Assembly (NCBI RefSeq): GCF_003254575.1 | Contig: NZ_QJUA01000019.1 | Span: 1-64,000, forward strand | Length of the DNA: 64,000 nucleotides | Source: Mycobacterium kyogaense | GTDB lineage: Bacteria > Actinomycetota > Actinomycetes > Mycobacteriales > Mycobacteriaceae | Direction of reading: 5' to 3' | In this document: positions 41,980-50,749 of the stretch, in pieces | How the letters are laid out: each line of letters starts with the position of its first letter | Position numbering within the stretch: position 1 is the first letter of the stretch | The notes under the pieces: model-generated | Told to the model about the DNA's origin: nothing | The model's database searches: none | What the model saw: only the letters and a program-made list of their open reading frames with translations | Made by a program: the position numbers and the translations under genes

Positions 41980-43104
41980 ATGAACCACTCATGCGCGCGC
42001 CGAGCGCTGATCATTCCTATCGCCGCAGCACTCGTCCTCGGCGGCGCAGCCTGCGCCGACGACCGCACGGACGCTCCCCCGGCGTCGACCTCGACCTCGA
42101 CCTCGCAGACGAGCTCGGCCGCAGGCGGGAGCACGCACGATCAGGTCGAGAAGTTGCTGGACGAGGCGGAGGAAGCGTTCGACGCTCCGGCGAGAACATC
42201 GTCGGCCGGCAACACCGACAAGACAGTCGACAACATGTCGATCGTCGCCGACCGGTTGATGCAGGCGCACGAGCTCGCTCCGTACCGCAACGACCTTCTC
42301 TTCAGCGCCGCGTCCGCGCAGATCGCTCGCAAGGACGTCGACGCTGCGCTCGCGCTCTACAAGAGTGCGCTCGCCACAGCACCCAATGATGTTGACGCGC
42401 AGTCCTATCTGGCCGGCTGGTCCCGCTATCTCGGCCGACGGGCCGAATCGGACAACTACGTCGATCAGATCCGCGGCCTGGACCCCGCACGCGCAGAGCA
42501 GCTGGAGGCCATGTTCGCCACGATCGACCAGAAGGTCTCAACGCCGCTGACCGATGCATTGCCGGCGCTGCCAGAGCCGGGGCTCGGGATCGTGACTTTG
42601 GGTTATGCACTGAAGGACGACGGATCGATGGACGACATCCTGATCGCTCGCCTCCAGCAGACCAAGGCTGCCGCGCAGCGCTGGCCGAGCGCACCGATCG
42701 TGGTCACGGGCGGCGTGGAGCAGTCCGGGCGCACCGAAGGCGAGTCGATGAAGGAGTGGCTCGTCAACAACGGCGTTGCGGCTCAACGCATTCACGACGA
42801 GAACTTCGCGCGCTCGACGGTCGAGAACGCCTCGTACGGCGTGGAGGTGCTGGCAAGCCTGCGCGCCTCGCACGCGTTGATCATCAGTTCGGCCAGCCAC
42901 ATTCGCCGTGCGTTGACGCTGTTCCAACTGGCCGCGGCCGACACCCTGGGCAGAGACTTTCCCTTCTCGGGTAGCGGGAGTGCCGACAAGCCACTTGCCG
43001 AACTCGCCACCGCGACTCCCGATGAGCTGCTCTCCATCTATCGCGATGCGTTCAGCTCCATAGGGATGTGGAGTTACCGCAGCGCCCCACTGCTCAGGCA
43101 GTAG
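41980..43104 (+). CDS. YdcF/SanA-family (DUF218) lipoprotein with TPR-like region
   Basis: The protein has 374 residues. A lipobox (GGAAC, Cys near residue 25) follows a hydrophobic signal, then a Ser/Thr-rich linker. Residues 85-180 are helical and TPR-like (ELAPYRNDLLFSAASAQIAR). The C-terminal DUF218 domain has IVVTGGVEQSGRTEGESMKE, the ENASYGVEVL segment and LIISSASHIRRAL, which fit the YdcF/ElyC fold. DUF218 proteins are linked to envelope polysaccharide or vancomycin tolerance (SanA). The TPR plus DUF218 combination on a lipoprotein is the notable point. Confidence 0.82.
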   Translation: MNHSCARRALIIPIAAALVLGGAACADDRTDAPPASTSTSTSQTSSAAGGSTHDQVEKLLDEAEEAFDAPARTSSAGNTDKTVDNMSIVADRLMQAHELAPYRNDLLFSAASAQIARKDVDAALALYKSALATAPNDVDAQSYLAGWSRYLGRRAESDNYVDQIRGLDPARAEQLEAMFATIDQKVSTPLTDALPALPEPGLGIVTLGYALKDDGSMDDILIARLQQTKAAAQRWPSAPIVVTGGVEQSGRTEGESMKEWLVNNGVAAQRIHDENFARSTVENASYGVEVLASLRASHALIISSASHIRRALTLFQLAAADTLGRDFPFSGSGSADKPLAELATATPDELLSIYRDAFSSIGMWSYRSAPLLRQ

Positions 43105-43118
43105 GTCTCTCAGCCGCC

Positions 43119-43949
43119 TCAGGACAGCGGCAGGTTCGGAGGTTCGAAGCCAGGGTTGACCAGCGCCGTGGCAGATGCCGTCCCGATCGGTCCCGCCTCG
43201 TCCACGAGAATGGCTGTGCCCGTAGAGATCCCATCATGACTGTGATGGGTGAGGGCGGCGAGGCCGATGAATTCTCCGGCGGGAAGGCGGCTGAGCGACA
43301 CCGTGTAGTCGGCGTTGATGAACGGCAGGCCGTCCTCGCCGAAGCCTGTGAGCGAACTCGCCACATCGCCTGCCATCGCGGCGGATCCGAACGGTGTCGG
43401 CGGCAGCGCATCGACGAGCGGCAGCACATCGTGCACCCAGACGAACTTGGGACCGCTGTGCGCCCACGCTGCCAGACCGTCGCTGGGAGTTGAATCCTCG
43501 CGGCCCGCGGTGAACATCAGCATCGGCGCGTCGTCGGGATACGTCTCGGGTATCACCGGTAGCGATGGCATGACCACATCGGCAGACCAGCGCGGGGCCA
43601 CAGGCTGCTCACCCGGTCGCAGATAGAGCAGGCTGGCTCTGGCGACCGGCCTGCCATCCTGGGTCATCACGACGTCGGCCAGAAGCAGGCGGCGCCCCGC
43701 GCGCACGATCTCGGTGGTCACCGACACCGGCGTCATCGCCGCGGGCCGCATGAGGTCCACGGTGAACCGCGCCGGGCGCATGCCGGCCGTCTGGTCGGCG
43801 AGATCGCGCTCTCCGATGAGGCCCAGCAATCCACCGAGATAGTTGCCGCTGATGGTGTCACCCCACGGACCCCGAGCCCAGTGCGTGGGCGCGAAGTGTT
43901 CACGCCCGCCGGCCTCTGTCTGCAACGCGAAGAATGCTCGGGTACTCAT
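43119..43949 (-). CDS. Double-hotdog acyl-CoA thioesterase-like protein
   Basis: The protein has 276 residues. Two hotdog halves (about 20-115 and 150-270) match the TesB-like thioesterase fold: FAPTHWARGPWGDTISGNYL, RFTVDLMRPAAMTPV and FINADYTVSLSRLPAG. Mycobacterial members hydrolyse acyl-CoA or act as dimerised hotdogs of unknown substrate. TATCGT lies 8 nt before the ATG on the minus strand. It is convergent with the YdcF gene, 14 bp apart. Confidence 0.82.
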   Translation of the reverse strand: MSTRAFFALQTEAGGREHFAPTHWARGPWGDTISGNYLGGLLGLIGERDLADQTAGMRPARFTVDLMRPAAMTPVSVTTEIVRAGRRLLLADVVMTQDGRPVARASLLYLRPGEQPVAPRWSADVVMPSLPVIPETYPDDAPMLMFTAGREDSTPSDGLAAWAHSGPKFVWVHDVLPLVDALPPTPFGSAAMAGDVASSLTGFGEDGLPFINADYTVSLSRLPAGEFIGLAALTHHSHDGISTGTAILVDEAGPIGTASATALVNPGFEPPNLPLS

Positions 43950-43986
43950 CGGGGCTGACGATAGCGGTCCGACTACCCGAGGTATC

Positions 43987-44811
43987 TCACCCGGTTGGTG
44001 ACGCGGTGCGGAAGATGGGCCAGCAGATCTCGGTCGCAGTGAAATGCGTCGGCTCCAACAGCGAGCCGCCGAGATAGTGCTCGCGGGTCGGACCTTGGTC
44101 GCTGATCAACTGTTCGTTGGCGTACTTCCCCAGCGCCGCGTAGCTGCGGTCGATGCCCTCGTGATTGCCCGAATGTGTGAGCACCGCGTAGTCGGCTCGA
44201 GGAAGGACATGGGCCCGAATTCCCTGCGGCGCCATCGTGGATTGCGGCGCAGGAACGAAGAGTGTTGCCTCTCCGCGGGATTCACTGAACAGTGCTCGGG
44301 CGTATAGGCCGCCGTAGACGACAGCGTCGGGTGCACCTGCAGCCGCGGACAACGCCTCACCGAGTGTCGAAAGCGTCGCCACGAACCAGGTGTCGATCTC
44401 GTCGACGTCGATGATCGCGGTGATCGACCAGACCGCGAGCGCAGGCTCCTGGCGCAACTCCACTGCTGCGGTGTGCACGGGAGCGAGCAACTCACGCAGC
44501 GCGCTGACGGTGTCGCGCGTCTGCTGCAGCTGCTGCTCCATCTGCTCGAGGTGCGTCGTGATGATCTCAGTGCGTGCCGCGGAGTCCTCGGTACTCAGCA
44601 ACGCCTTGATGTCGGGGATGGACATCCCGAGCGAGCGGAACCGCCGGATGATGTGGGCGTGATCGACCTGACTGCTGTCGTAGAAGCGGTAGCCGGTGTG
44701 CGGGTCGATGTGGGCGGGCTCGAGGATGCCGAGGTCGTGGTAGTGCCGCAGCGCCTTTCTCGTGAGGCTGGTCATCAACGAGAAGTCGCCGATCGACACC
44801 TGCACGCCCAT
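43987..44811 (-). CDS. MerR family regulator with GyrI-like effector domain
   Basis: The protein has 274 residues. The MerR HTH (about 5-75) reads SIGDFSLMTSLTRKALRHYH and GYRFYDSSQVDHAHIIRRFR, followed by a coiled coil (about 85-120) and a GyrI-like multidrug-binding domain (about 125-274), as in BmrR/BltR. It has a matched 19-bp-spaced promoter reading into it, and a second such promoter faces the divergent SnoaL and SDR genes. It probably activates both when bound by a small, possibly cationic, ligand. Confidence 0.88.
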   Translation of the reverse strand: MGVQVSIGDFSLMTSLTRKALRHYHDLGILEPAHIDPHTGYRFYDSSQVDHAHIIRRFRSLGMSIPDIKALLSTEDSAARTEIITTHLEQMEQQLQQTRDTVSALRELLAPVHTAAVELRQEPALAVWSITAIIDVDEIDTWFVATLSTLGEALSAAAGAPDAVVYGGLYARALFSESRGEATLFVPAPQSTMAPQGIRAHVLPRADYAVLTHSGNHEGIDRSYAALGKYANEQLISDQGPTREHYLGGSLLEPTHFTATEICWPIFRTASPTG

Positions 44812-44877
44812 CGCGTCCCCCTCACGGTCTTGCGGTTGGTCTTGCGTTCACCCATGACGATTGTGCAGTTTCCCGTA

Positions 44878-44918
44878 GGGGCAAGGTCAACATCGGATCG
44901 GCGGCTTGACCTTGCCCC
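44878..44918. promoter_or_regulatory. Two divergent MerR-type promoters with mirrored -35/operator elements
   Basis: GGGGCAAGGTCAA (44878-44890) and TTGACCTTGCCCC (44906-44918) are perfect reverse complements, 15 bp apart. Each supplies a -35 TTGACC. Leftward, a 19-bp spacer leads to CACAAT; rightward, a 19-bp spacer leads to CACCGT. The over-long 19-bp spacer carrying a CCTT/AAGG-type dyad is the hallmark of MerR-activated promoters. The mirrored pair is discussed in the findings. Confidence 0.8.
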
Positions 44919-44942
44919 ACGGGGAAGGCCCACCGTCGTGTC

Positions 44943-45281
44943 ATGACAACAGCATGGGATGAGCTCCCGGAGACGATCAGAACTTTCATGACGGCACTCG
45001 ATGCCCGTCAGGTGGATCATGCGCTGGCCACCCTGACCACCGATGCCGTGGTGACCGACGAGGGCCACGACTTCACGGGCCACGACGAGATCGGGACGTG
45101 GATCGCGACCGCGGCCAGCGAGTACACCTACACCGCCGAGTTGACTGGTGTGACGATCACCGAAAGCACCATCGTCGTAGGACAACACCTCGAAGGCAAC
45201 TTCCCCGGCGGAGTAGCCGACCTGCACTACCGGTTCACGCTGGACGGCGCACTGATCGCCCGGTTGGTGATCGAGCCATGA
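44943..45281 (+). CDS. SnoaL-like/NTF2-fold protein
   Basis: The protein has 112 residues forming one NTF2-like cone fold: RTFMTALDARQVDHALATLT, then GHDFTGHDEIGTWI and DLHYRFTLDGALIARLVIEP. Family members include polyketide cyclases, isomerases and binding proteins. Its stop overlaps the SDR start (ATGA), so both are one unit and probably act on the same small molecule. It is transcribed from the MerR-type promoter. Confidence 0.85.
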   Translation: MTTAWDELPETIRTFMTALDARQVDHALATLTTDAVVTDEGHDFTGHDEIGTWIATAASEYTYTAELTGVTITESTIVVGQHLEGNFPGGVADLHYRFTLDGALIARLVIEP

Positions 45282-46132
45282 CGCGGCGGTGGTTCATCAC
45301 AGGGGGTACGCCCGGCGGGCTCGGGGTGGCGTTCGCCGAGGCGGCGCTCGAGACGGGCGACCGTGTGGCGCTCACCTCGCGGCGGCCACAAGAGCTCGCC
45401 GCGTGGGCCGAAGAGTACGGCGACCGCGTTCTCGTCGTGCCGCTCGATGTCACCGACGCTGCCCAGGTTCGGCACGCGGTGCAGACGGTCGAGGACGAGT
45501 TCGGCGGCATCGACGTGGTGGTCAACAACGCCGGCCGTGGATGGTTCGGCTCGATCGAGGGGATGGCGGAGTCGACTGTGCGCGCCATGTTCGAGCTGAA
45601 CTTCTTTGCGGTGTTGTCCGTGGCGCGCGCGGTGCTGCCGGGAATGCGGGCACGCGGCAGCGGGTGGATCGTCAACGTGTCGTCGGTGGCGGGTCTGGTG
45701 GCAGCGACCGGGTTCGGCTATTACAGCGCGACGAAGTTCGCCATCGAAGCCGTCACCGAGACGCTGCGTGAGGAACTGGCCGGGCAGGGTGTCTCCGTGT
45801 TGGCGGTCGAGCCGGGAGCGTTCCGCACCAACGCATACGCCGGCTTCGCGGATGAACCTGTCGCGGAGCCGATTCCGGAGTACTACGACATGCTCGAACA
45901 GGTCAAGGCGACGTTCGTCGAGATGGACGGCGTGCAGCCCGGCGATCCGCGCCGCGGCGCCCGTGCGGTGCTCGCGGCGATGGCCCAGGACCCGCCTCCC
46001 CGGCGACTGGTGCTCGGCAACGGTGGCTTCGATGCGGTGGTCGACACGCTCGAGGGTGCGCTGGCCGACATCCGGTCCAACGAGGAACTCTCCCGCAGTG
46101 CCGACTTCCCGAACTCGGCCCTGGGCGGATGA
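45278..46132 (+). CDS. SDR family oxidoreductase
   Basis: The protein has 284 residues. The cofactor motif is TGGTPGGLG, the NNAG motif is followed by RGWFGSIEGM, the catalytic Ser is in VSSVAGLVAA and the pair YSATK is present, with an EPGAFRTN segment after. It resembles the classical SDRs annotated as oxidoreductases of the retinol-dehydrogenase type. It is coupled by ATGA to the SnoaL gene and belongs to the MerR-controlled operon. Confidence 0.9.
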   Translation: MTRRWFITGGTPGGLGVAFAEAALETGDRVALTSRRPQELAAWAEEYGDRVLVVPLDVTDAAQVRHAVQTVEDEFGGIDVVVNNAGRGWFGSIEGMAESTVRAMFELNFFAVLSVARAVLPGMRARGSGWIVNVSSVAGLVAATGFGYYSATKFAIEAVTETLREELAGQGVSVLAVEPGAFRTNAYAGFADEPVAEPIPEYYDMLEQVKATFVEMDGVQPGDPRRGARAVLAAMAQDPPPRRLVLGNGGFDAVVDTLEGALADIRSNEELSRSADFPNSALGG

Positions 46133-46217
46133 CCGCTCCTGCAGCACAATTGAACCCGTGACACCCTGTGCCACCGCTCGGTGAGGACCCACCAGGGCGT
46201 TGATGAGGTGCCGCCTG

Positions 46218-47660
46218 TCAGGCGACCTGGTTGTCAGGTGGTGCGGGTCCGCCGGGTTCTGACGCGTCGGCTGTCTCCTGTGTGGGTTCGTCCTCGTCGG
46301 GTGGACGCAGGAGGCGTTCGGGGGTGTGGTGGGTGTTGATCCGGGTTTGTCCGGTGTCGAGGTTCGGTGGTGGGGTCCATTCGACTTCGTGGCGGGCGTT
46401 CATCGACGTGCTCCAGCCGCCGTCTTTGACGCTGCGGTTGTCGGGTGGGCAGGCCAGACCGAGATCGTCGATGTTGGTCACCCCGCCCTCAGACCAATCG
46501 GCGGTGACGTGATGCACCTGGCAGCCATACGCGCCGACGGGGCAACCGGGTTTGGTGCAGCCCCCCTCACGCGCGATCAACATGACCCGCTGCGCGGCCG
46601 AGGCCACCCGCCTCGTGCGGAACAGGTCCAGTGCGGAGCCGGTGGCGCGGTCGAACACCGCCAGATAGTGGCTGGCGTGGGAACCCATGCGAATCACGTC
46701 CTTGATCGGCAGCCGGGTACCGCCACCGGTCGTCCCGATCCCGGCGCGCGATTCCAGGTCCTGCAGGGTGGTGCGCACGATCACCGTCACCGGTAACCCA
46801 TTGAGCTGACCCAACTCGCCGCTCATCAACGCGATCCGACCTACCGCCACCAACGCGTCGTGCTGGCGTTGGGCCAGGCTGCGGTGATCGTTGTCGATCT
46901 GGGCTTGCGTCGGCGTCCCCGAGATGCAGGGTTCCTCATCGTCGGGGTTGCACATGCCCGGGGCGGCGTACTTGGCGAAGATCGCCTCCCACACCGCCGC
47001 CGCCTCCGGGGTGAGGCCGGCCCGCCATTGCGTCATGCCGTCGCGACGTTGCGGGCTCTTGGTCAACCCCCGCTTGCGGACGCGTTCGGCGTCGTCGGGT
47101 TCGGGCCCGTCCTGATCGAGCAGGAACAGCTCCAACTCTGCGGCGTCGCGGGTGGCTTTCGGGCCGGCACCGGTGGCGATGCGCACCACCTCAGCCTCGA
47201 ACTGCTCCCGGGTCGCGGCGTCGACAAAGCTCGGGAGGTCGTCGACCGCTTTACGGATCACCTCCACATGTTCGGGGGTAATTCGCCCCTCGGCCTGGGC
47301 GGCTGCGGTCGCGGGCAAGACCGGCGGTAGGGGTTCTCCGGTCATCGACTGCCGCGGGGCAAGTAGCGCCGCCTCACTCAGCCGGCGGTTCGCTTCCGAC
47401 CCGCTGATTCGGTACCGGATCGCCAGGACGTCTTTCCAGTTCTTCGCCCCCATTTGCACCGCAGACGTCTCCACCTGCAACCGCGCCAACGCCCGATGCT
47501 GCGCCGCCGGGAGCCGGCACCCCGCGGTTTCGAGCTCGTCGAGCAGCTCCACCACCTCGGCAGCAGTGGACCGATCCAGGCTGCAGGCCAGCACAGCATC
47601 GACAGCGGCCCGTAACCCCGCGACCACCTGCTGCACCTCCGACACACTTCGAACATACAT
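46218..47660 (-). CDS. DUF222/HNH endonuclease-type protein of the 13E12 repeat family
   Basis: The protein has about 480 residues. The DUF222 region (about 20-330) is followed by an HNH-type domain (about 375-430): CTKPGCPVGAYGCQVHHVTA, then GGVTNIDDLGLACPPDNRSV. The HH pair and the CxxxxC zinc-like cysteines are present, but the last histidine position reads DN. Members are multicopy in mycobacteria and several are LexA-controlled in M. tuberculosis. A near-consensus SOS box overlaps the chosen ATG at 47660, so the true start may lie a few codons downstream. It is convergent with the SDR gene. Confidence 0.88.
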   Translation of the reverse strand: MYVRSVSEVQQVVAGLRAAVDAVLACSLDRSTAAEVVELLDELETAGCRLPAAQHRALARLQVETSAVQMGAKNWKDVLAIRYRISGSEANRRLSEAALLAPRQSMTGEPLPPVLPATAAAQAEGRITPEHVEVIRKAVDDLPSFVDAATREQFEAEVVRIATGAGPKATRDAAELELFLLDQDGPEPDDAERVRKRGLTKSPQRRDGMTQWRAGLTPEAAAVWEAIFAKYAAPGMCNPDDEEPCISGTPTQAQIDNDHRSLAQRQHDALVAVGRIALMSGELGQLNGLPVTVIVRTTLQDLESRAGIGTTGGGTRLPIKDVIRMGSHASHYLAVFDRATGSALDLFRTRRVASAAQRVMLIAREGGCTKPGCPVGAYGCQVHHVTADWSEGGVTNIDDLGLACPPDNRSVKDGGWSTSMNARHEVEWTPPPNLDTGQTRINTHHTPERLLRPPDEDEPTQETADASEPGGPAPPDNQVA

Positions 47661-47664
47661 TCGA
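47649..47664. promoter_or_regulatory. LexA SOS box TCGAACATACATTCGA
   Basis: It matches the mycobacterial SOS box TCGAAC-N4-GTTCGA at 11 of 12 fixed positions (A for the first G of the second half). It overlaps the start of the 13E12 gene. LexA control of this family is established in M. tuberculosis. Confidence 0.7.
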
Positions 47665-47723
47665 CCACCGACAATCTGCGTCCGCGCTGCGTCGACGGCC
47701 GGCGCAACGATGGACACTGTGGT

Positions 47724-48275
47724 GTGGCTCTTTCTGCAACGGTGTTCAAAGTCGAATTCGGTGTCTCCGACGTCGACCATGGCTACTACGCCGATCACAC
47801 TCTGACCGTGGCTCGTCACCCGAGTGAGACCGATGAGCGGATGGTGGTGCGATTGTTGGCCTTTGGCCTGCGGGCACACCGGCTCAGCGACGTCGACGGC
47901 GAGTTGGAGTTCGGACCGGGCCTGTCCACCCCTGGCGTACCGGACGTGCGACTCGCCGACTACACGGGCCGAATCCTGGAGTGGATCGTCGTCGGCCAGC
48001 CCGACGAACGTGTCCTGAGCAAAGCGGCCAGCCAGTCCGACCAGGTTGTGCTGTTCCCGTTCGCCGCCGGCGTGGCCACCTGGTGGCGCACCGTCGGCCC
48101 CAAAGTGGCCGGGGTACAAAACCTGTCCGTGGTGCAGATACCGCACCAGCCGGTGCAGCAGTTGGCGCAGACTGTCGATCGACGGATATCGGCTCAGCTG
48201 ATGCTGATCGAAGGTCAGGTGACGATGACCGTCGGTGACGTCGACGTCACCTTCACGCCCGACTCACTCATGTGA
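47724..48275 (+). CDS. YaeQ family protein
   Basis: The protein has 183 residues and starts with GTG: ALSATVFKVEFGVSDVDHGYY, then TVARHPSETDERMVVRLLAF and WIVVGQPDERVLSKAA, all diagnostic of YaeQ. The fold is PD-(D/E)XK nuclease-like, and in E. coli YaeQ can compensate for loss of RfaH in haemolysin expression; the actual activity is unknown. It is divergent from the 13E12 gene by 63 bp and so shares the SOS-box region, though the box lies 60 bp upstream. Confidence 0.9.
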   Translation: MALSATVFKVEFGVSDVDHGYYADHTLTVARHPSETDERMVVRLLAFGLRAHRLSDVDGELEFGPGLSTPGVPDVRLADYTGRILEWIVVGQPDERVLSKAASQSDQVVLFPFAAGVATWWRTVGPKVAGVQNLSVVQIPHQPVQQLAQTVDRRISAQLMLIEGQVTMTVGDVDVTFTPDSLM

Positions 48276-48292
48276 CGGTTGCCCTTCGCTGT

Positions 48293-49576
48293 TCAGGGTT
48301 CTGCAACGATGTCGCGCCGATACCATTGCGCAGCAAGCGCATAACACCCGATCGCCACCAACTGCATGGTCGGCACGAGAATCAGCAGTGCCCTTCCCAG
48401 TGACTGGGAGCCCAGGGCACCAGTCAGTGAATCGCTGACCACGCCGGTCAGGAACGGGCCGACCGCACCCAGCGTCGCGTTGAAGAACAAGAACACGGCC
48501 GACGCCGTCGCGCGATGCTCGGGAAGGACCAGGCGCTGGATCGCCGCGATGGACGGCGCCAGATAGGCGACGCCGATCAGATAGGCCAGCGCCAGGAGCC
48601 AGACGCACCACAGACGACTCTCCACGACAAACGCCAACGCAGATGCAGGCAGGAGCGCCGCGATCAAGATGACGACGATCCACAGCAACCAGCGTGCGTC
48701 ACGAGCGGCCAGCCGGTCTGCGATTCGTCCGACGACGAGCAATCCGAAGACCCCCAATGCGCCGGTGGCCAGGCCGTATTCGACACCGACCTCGCCCAGT
48801 GTCATTCCCCGGGTCCGCATCAGGAACGCAGGCGCGAACGTCGTCAACGAATAGCCCGCTGCGGACACCAGCGCGGTACCGGCCACCATGGCCAGAAAGC
48901 TGGGCTTGCGCAGCAGATCCCACCACTTCAGCGTGTCGCTGTCCTGCCGCGGCGGCGGAGTCGGCAGGCTCTGGCGGAACCTGACAACCCACAGCACCAC
49001 AGGCGCCAACAGCACGCTGATGGCTCCCATCGTCACGAAAGCTGCCCGCCAGCCCATGCTTTCGGCTAGCAGTCCGCCGCCGAGCAGGCTGGCCGCACTG
49101 GCCAGCGGGATCGCCATGGTGATCACCGCCAGCGGAGCCGACCGCTTGTCCGGGAGAAAGTTGCGCGCCACATAGGCATGCGCCGCCGGTGTACTACCGG
49201 CCTCGCCGACGGCCACCCCGACGCGCGTCAATGCCAGCTGGAGACCGGACTGGACCGCACCACCGAGCATGGTCATCGCGCCCCACAGCGTCAGGCAGCC
49301 GGCGATCACCGCACCGAAGGCACCGCGGTCGGCGACACGCGCGATCAGAATGCCCACGACGGCGTACACGACGAGGAAGCCGAAGCCGTTGATGACACCG
49401 ATTGCCGTGTCGGACAACGCAAGATCCTGCTTGATCGGCTCAGCCAGTACACCGGGTAAGAACCTGTCGACGTAATTGAGGGTGCCGACCAGCGCGAGCA
49501 CCACAACGGCGCCCCAGGCGCGCGTCGGTGAGTGCGCGGCCTCGGTGTGCCGCGCGGCGTCCTGCGGTGTCGACAT
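48293..49576 (-). CDS. MFS transporter, Spinster-like
   Basis: The protein has 427 residues and twelve transmembrane helices. The start matches Spinster-type carriers, VVVLALVGTLNYVDRFLPGV. The helix 2-3 loop is ARVADRG, and helix 4-5 has LTRVGVAVGEAGSTPAAHAY, characteristic of this MFS branch. Bacterial members are often close to catabolic genes, but none flank it. Substrate unknown. It is convergent with YaeQ. Confidence 0.86.
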   Translation of the reverse strand: MSTPQDAARHTEAAHSPTRAWGAVVVLALVGTLNYVDRFLPGVLAEPIKQDLALSDTAIGVINGFGFLVVYAVVGILIARVADRGAFGAVIAGCLTLWGAMTMLGGAVQSGLQLALTRVGVAVGEAGSTPAAHAYVARNFLPDKRSAPLAVITMAIPLASAASLLGGGLLAESMGWRAAFVTMGAISVLLAPVVLWVVRFRQSLPTPPPRQDSDTLKWWDLLRKPSFLAMVAGTALVSAAGYSLTTFAPAFLMRTRGMTLGEVGVEYGLATGALGVFGLLVVGRIADRLAARDARWLLWIVVILIAALLPASALAFVVESRLWCVWLLALAYLIGVAYLAPSIAAIQRLVLPEHRATASAVFLFFNATLGAVGPFLTGVVSDSLTGALGSQSLGRALLILVPTMQLVAIGCYALAAQWYRRDIVAEP

Positions 49577-49657
49577 CGTTCTCCTCGGTCAATCGCTACC
49601 GAGCAGCTTCTCAGACGTCCTGCAGTGCCCACCGCCTGGGAGGGAGCACGCGGGCAC

Positions 49658-50749
49658 TCACGTGGCGCTGGGGGCCATCGTCACCCGGTTACGGCCAATC
49701 TGCTTGGCACTGTAGAGCGCTTGGTCGGCGGATTGGAGAAGGTCCCGCGGCGAGCCAGTATCGGTGTCGATCGCGGCCACCCCGATGCTGATCGTGATCG
49801 GGCGCTTCGGCCAGGGCGCCCTCTGCACGGTGCGCCGGAACCTCTCAGCGAGCACGAATGCGCCCTTGCAAGTGGTCTCGGGGAGAACGACCGCGAATTC
49901 CTCACCGCCGTAGCGGAACAGAGTGTCCGAGTCTCGCATTTCCGATTGCAGGAGCTGTGCGACCGATCGGAGCACCTCGTCGCCGGCGGGATGGCCGAAG
50001 TCGTCGTTGAAGGATTTGAAGTGGTCGACGTCGATCATGAGCAGGGACAAGGTCGTGCGTCTCGCTCGTGCCCGCATGAAGTCCTCTTCGATCGTGAGAT
50101 CGAAGGAACGCCGATTCTTCACGCCCGTCAGCACATCGGTGACCGATTGCGACTCCAGGTGCACCCTCACCTTTTCGATGTCCCGCTGGTACTCCTGCAG
50201 CAGTTCGACGTACTTCTCCTGATCCAGGACGGCCTGCTCGAGGGTGGCGATACTTCGACGGAGTTCGAGTTGCACGATGATCTCGCGGGAAAGAATTTCG
50301 AGCGCCTCTCGCTGCGTCTCGCTGAGACTCCGCGGCTCGCGGTCGATCACACAGATCGTGCCCAGCGCCTCGCCCGTCGGCGCCACCAGCGGTGCGCCCG
50401 CGTAAAAGCGGATGCCGGGATCACCGGTCACGAGGGGATTCGCGGCGAAGCGTTGATCGGTAGTGGCATCCTCGACCGTCATCACGCTTCCGGGATCCAT
50501 GATCGCGTGTGCACAGAAGGCTTGTGAGCGGGGTGTCTCATCGACGTCCAGTCCCACGTTCGCCTTGAACCACTGGCGGTCGTCATCCACCAGCGTGACC
50601 AGCGCGATCGGCGTGCCGCAGATCGCCGACGCAAGCTTGGCGAAGTCGTCGTATGCCTGCTCCGGCAGGGAGTCCAGGATGTTGTAGTCGGCGAGAACCT
50701 TCATCCGCTGGTCTTCGTTCCCGGGTACCGGGAATTCGTTGTGCCACAT
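49658..50749 (-). CDS. GAF-GGDEF diguanylate cyclase
   Basis: The protein has 363 residues. The N-terminal GAF domain (about 25-165) has VDDDRQWFKANVGLDVDETP and APLVAPTGEALGTICVID, typical of GAF sensors paired with GGDEF. A coiled linker follows and then the GGDEF domain (about 205-363), with FRYGGEEFAVVLPE and the inhibitory-site motif RDSD five residues before GGEEF. An active, feedback-inhibited cyclase is expected. The ATG at 50749 (MWHNEF) is used; an upstream in-frame start at 50761 is possible. Confidence 0.9.
   Translation of the reverse strand: MWHNEFPVPGNEDQRMKVLADYNILDSLPEQAYDDFAKLASAICGTPIALVTLVDDDRQWFKANVGLDVDETPRSQAFCAHAIMDPGSVMTVEDATTDQRFAANPLVTGDPGIRFYAGAPLVAPTGEALGTICVIDREPRSLSETQREALEILSREIIVQLELRRSIATLEQAVLDQEKYVELLQEYQRDIEKVRVHLESQSVTDVLTGVKNRRSFDLTIEEDFMRARARRTTLSLLMIDVDHFKSFNDDFGHPAGDEVLRSVAQLLQSEMRDSDTLFRYGGEEFAVVLPETTCKGAFVLAERFRRTVQRAPWPKRPITISIGVAAIDTDTGSPRDLLQSADQALYSAKQIGRNRVTMAPSAT

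Noticed and set aside
46212..46224. CGCCTG-T-CAGGCG palindrome at the end of the 13E12 gene as a strong terminator
   Set aside because: The stem is only 6 bp and overlaps the stop codon, so I do not count it as a terminator feature.
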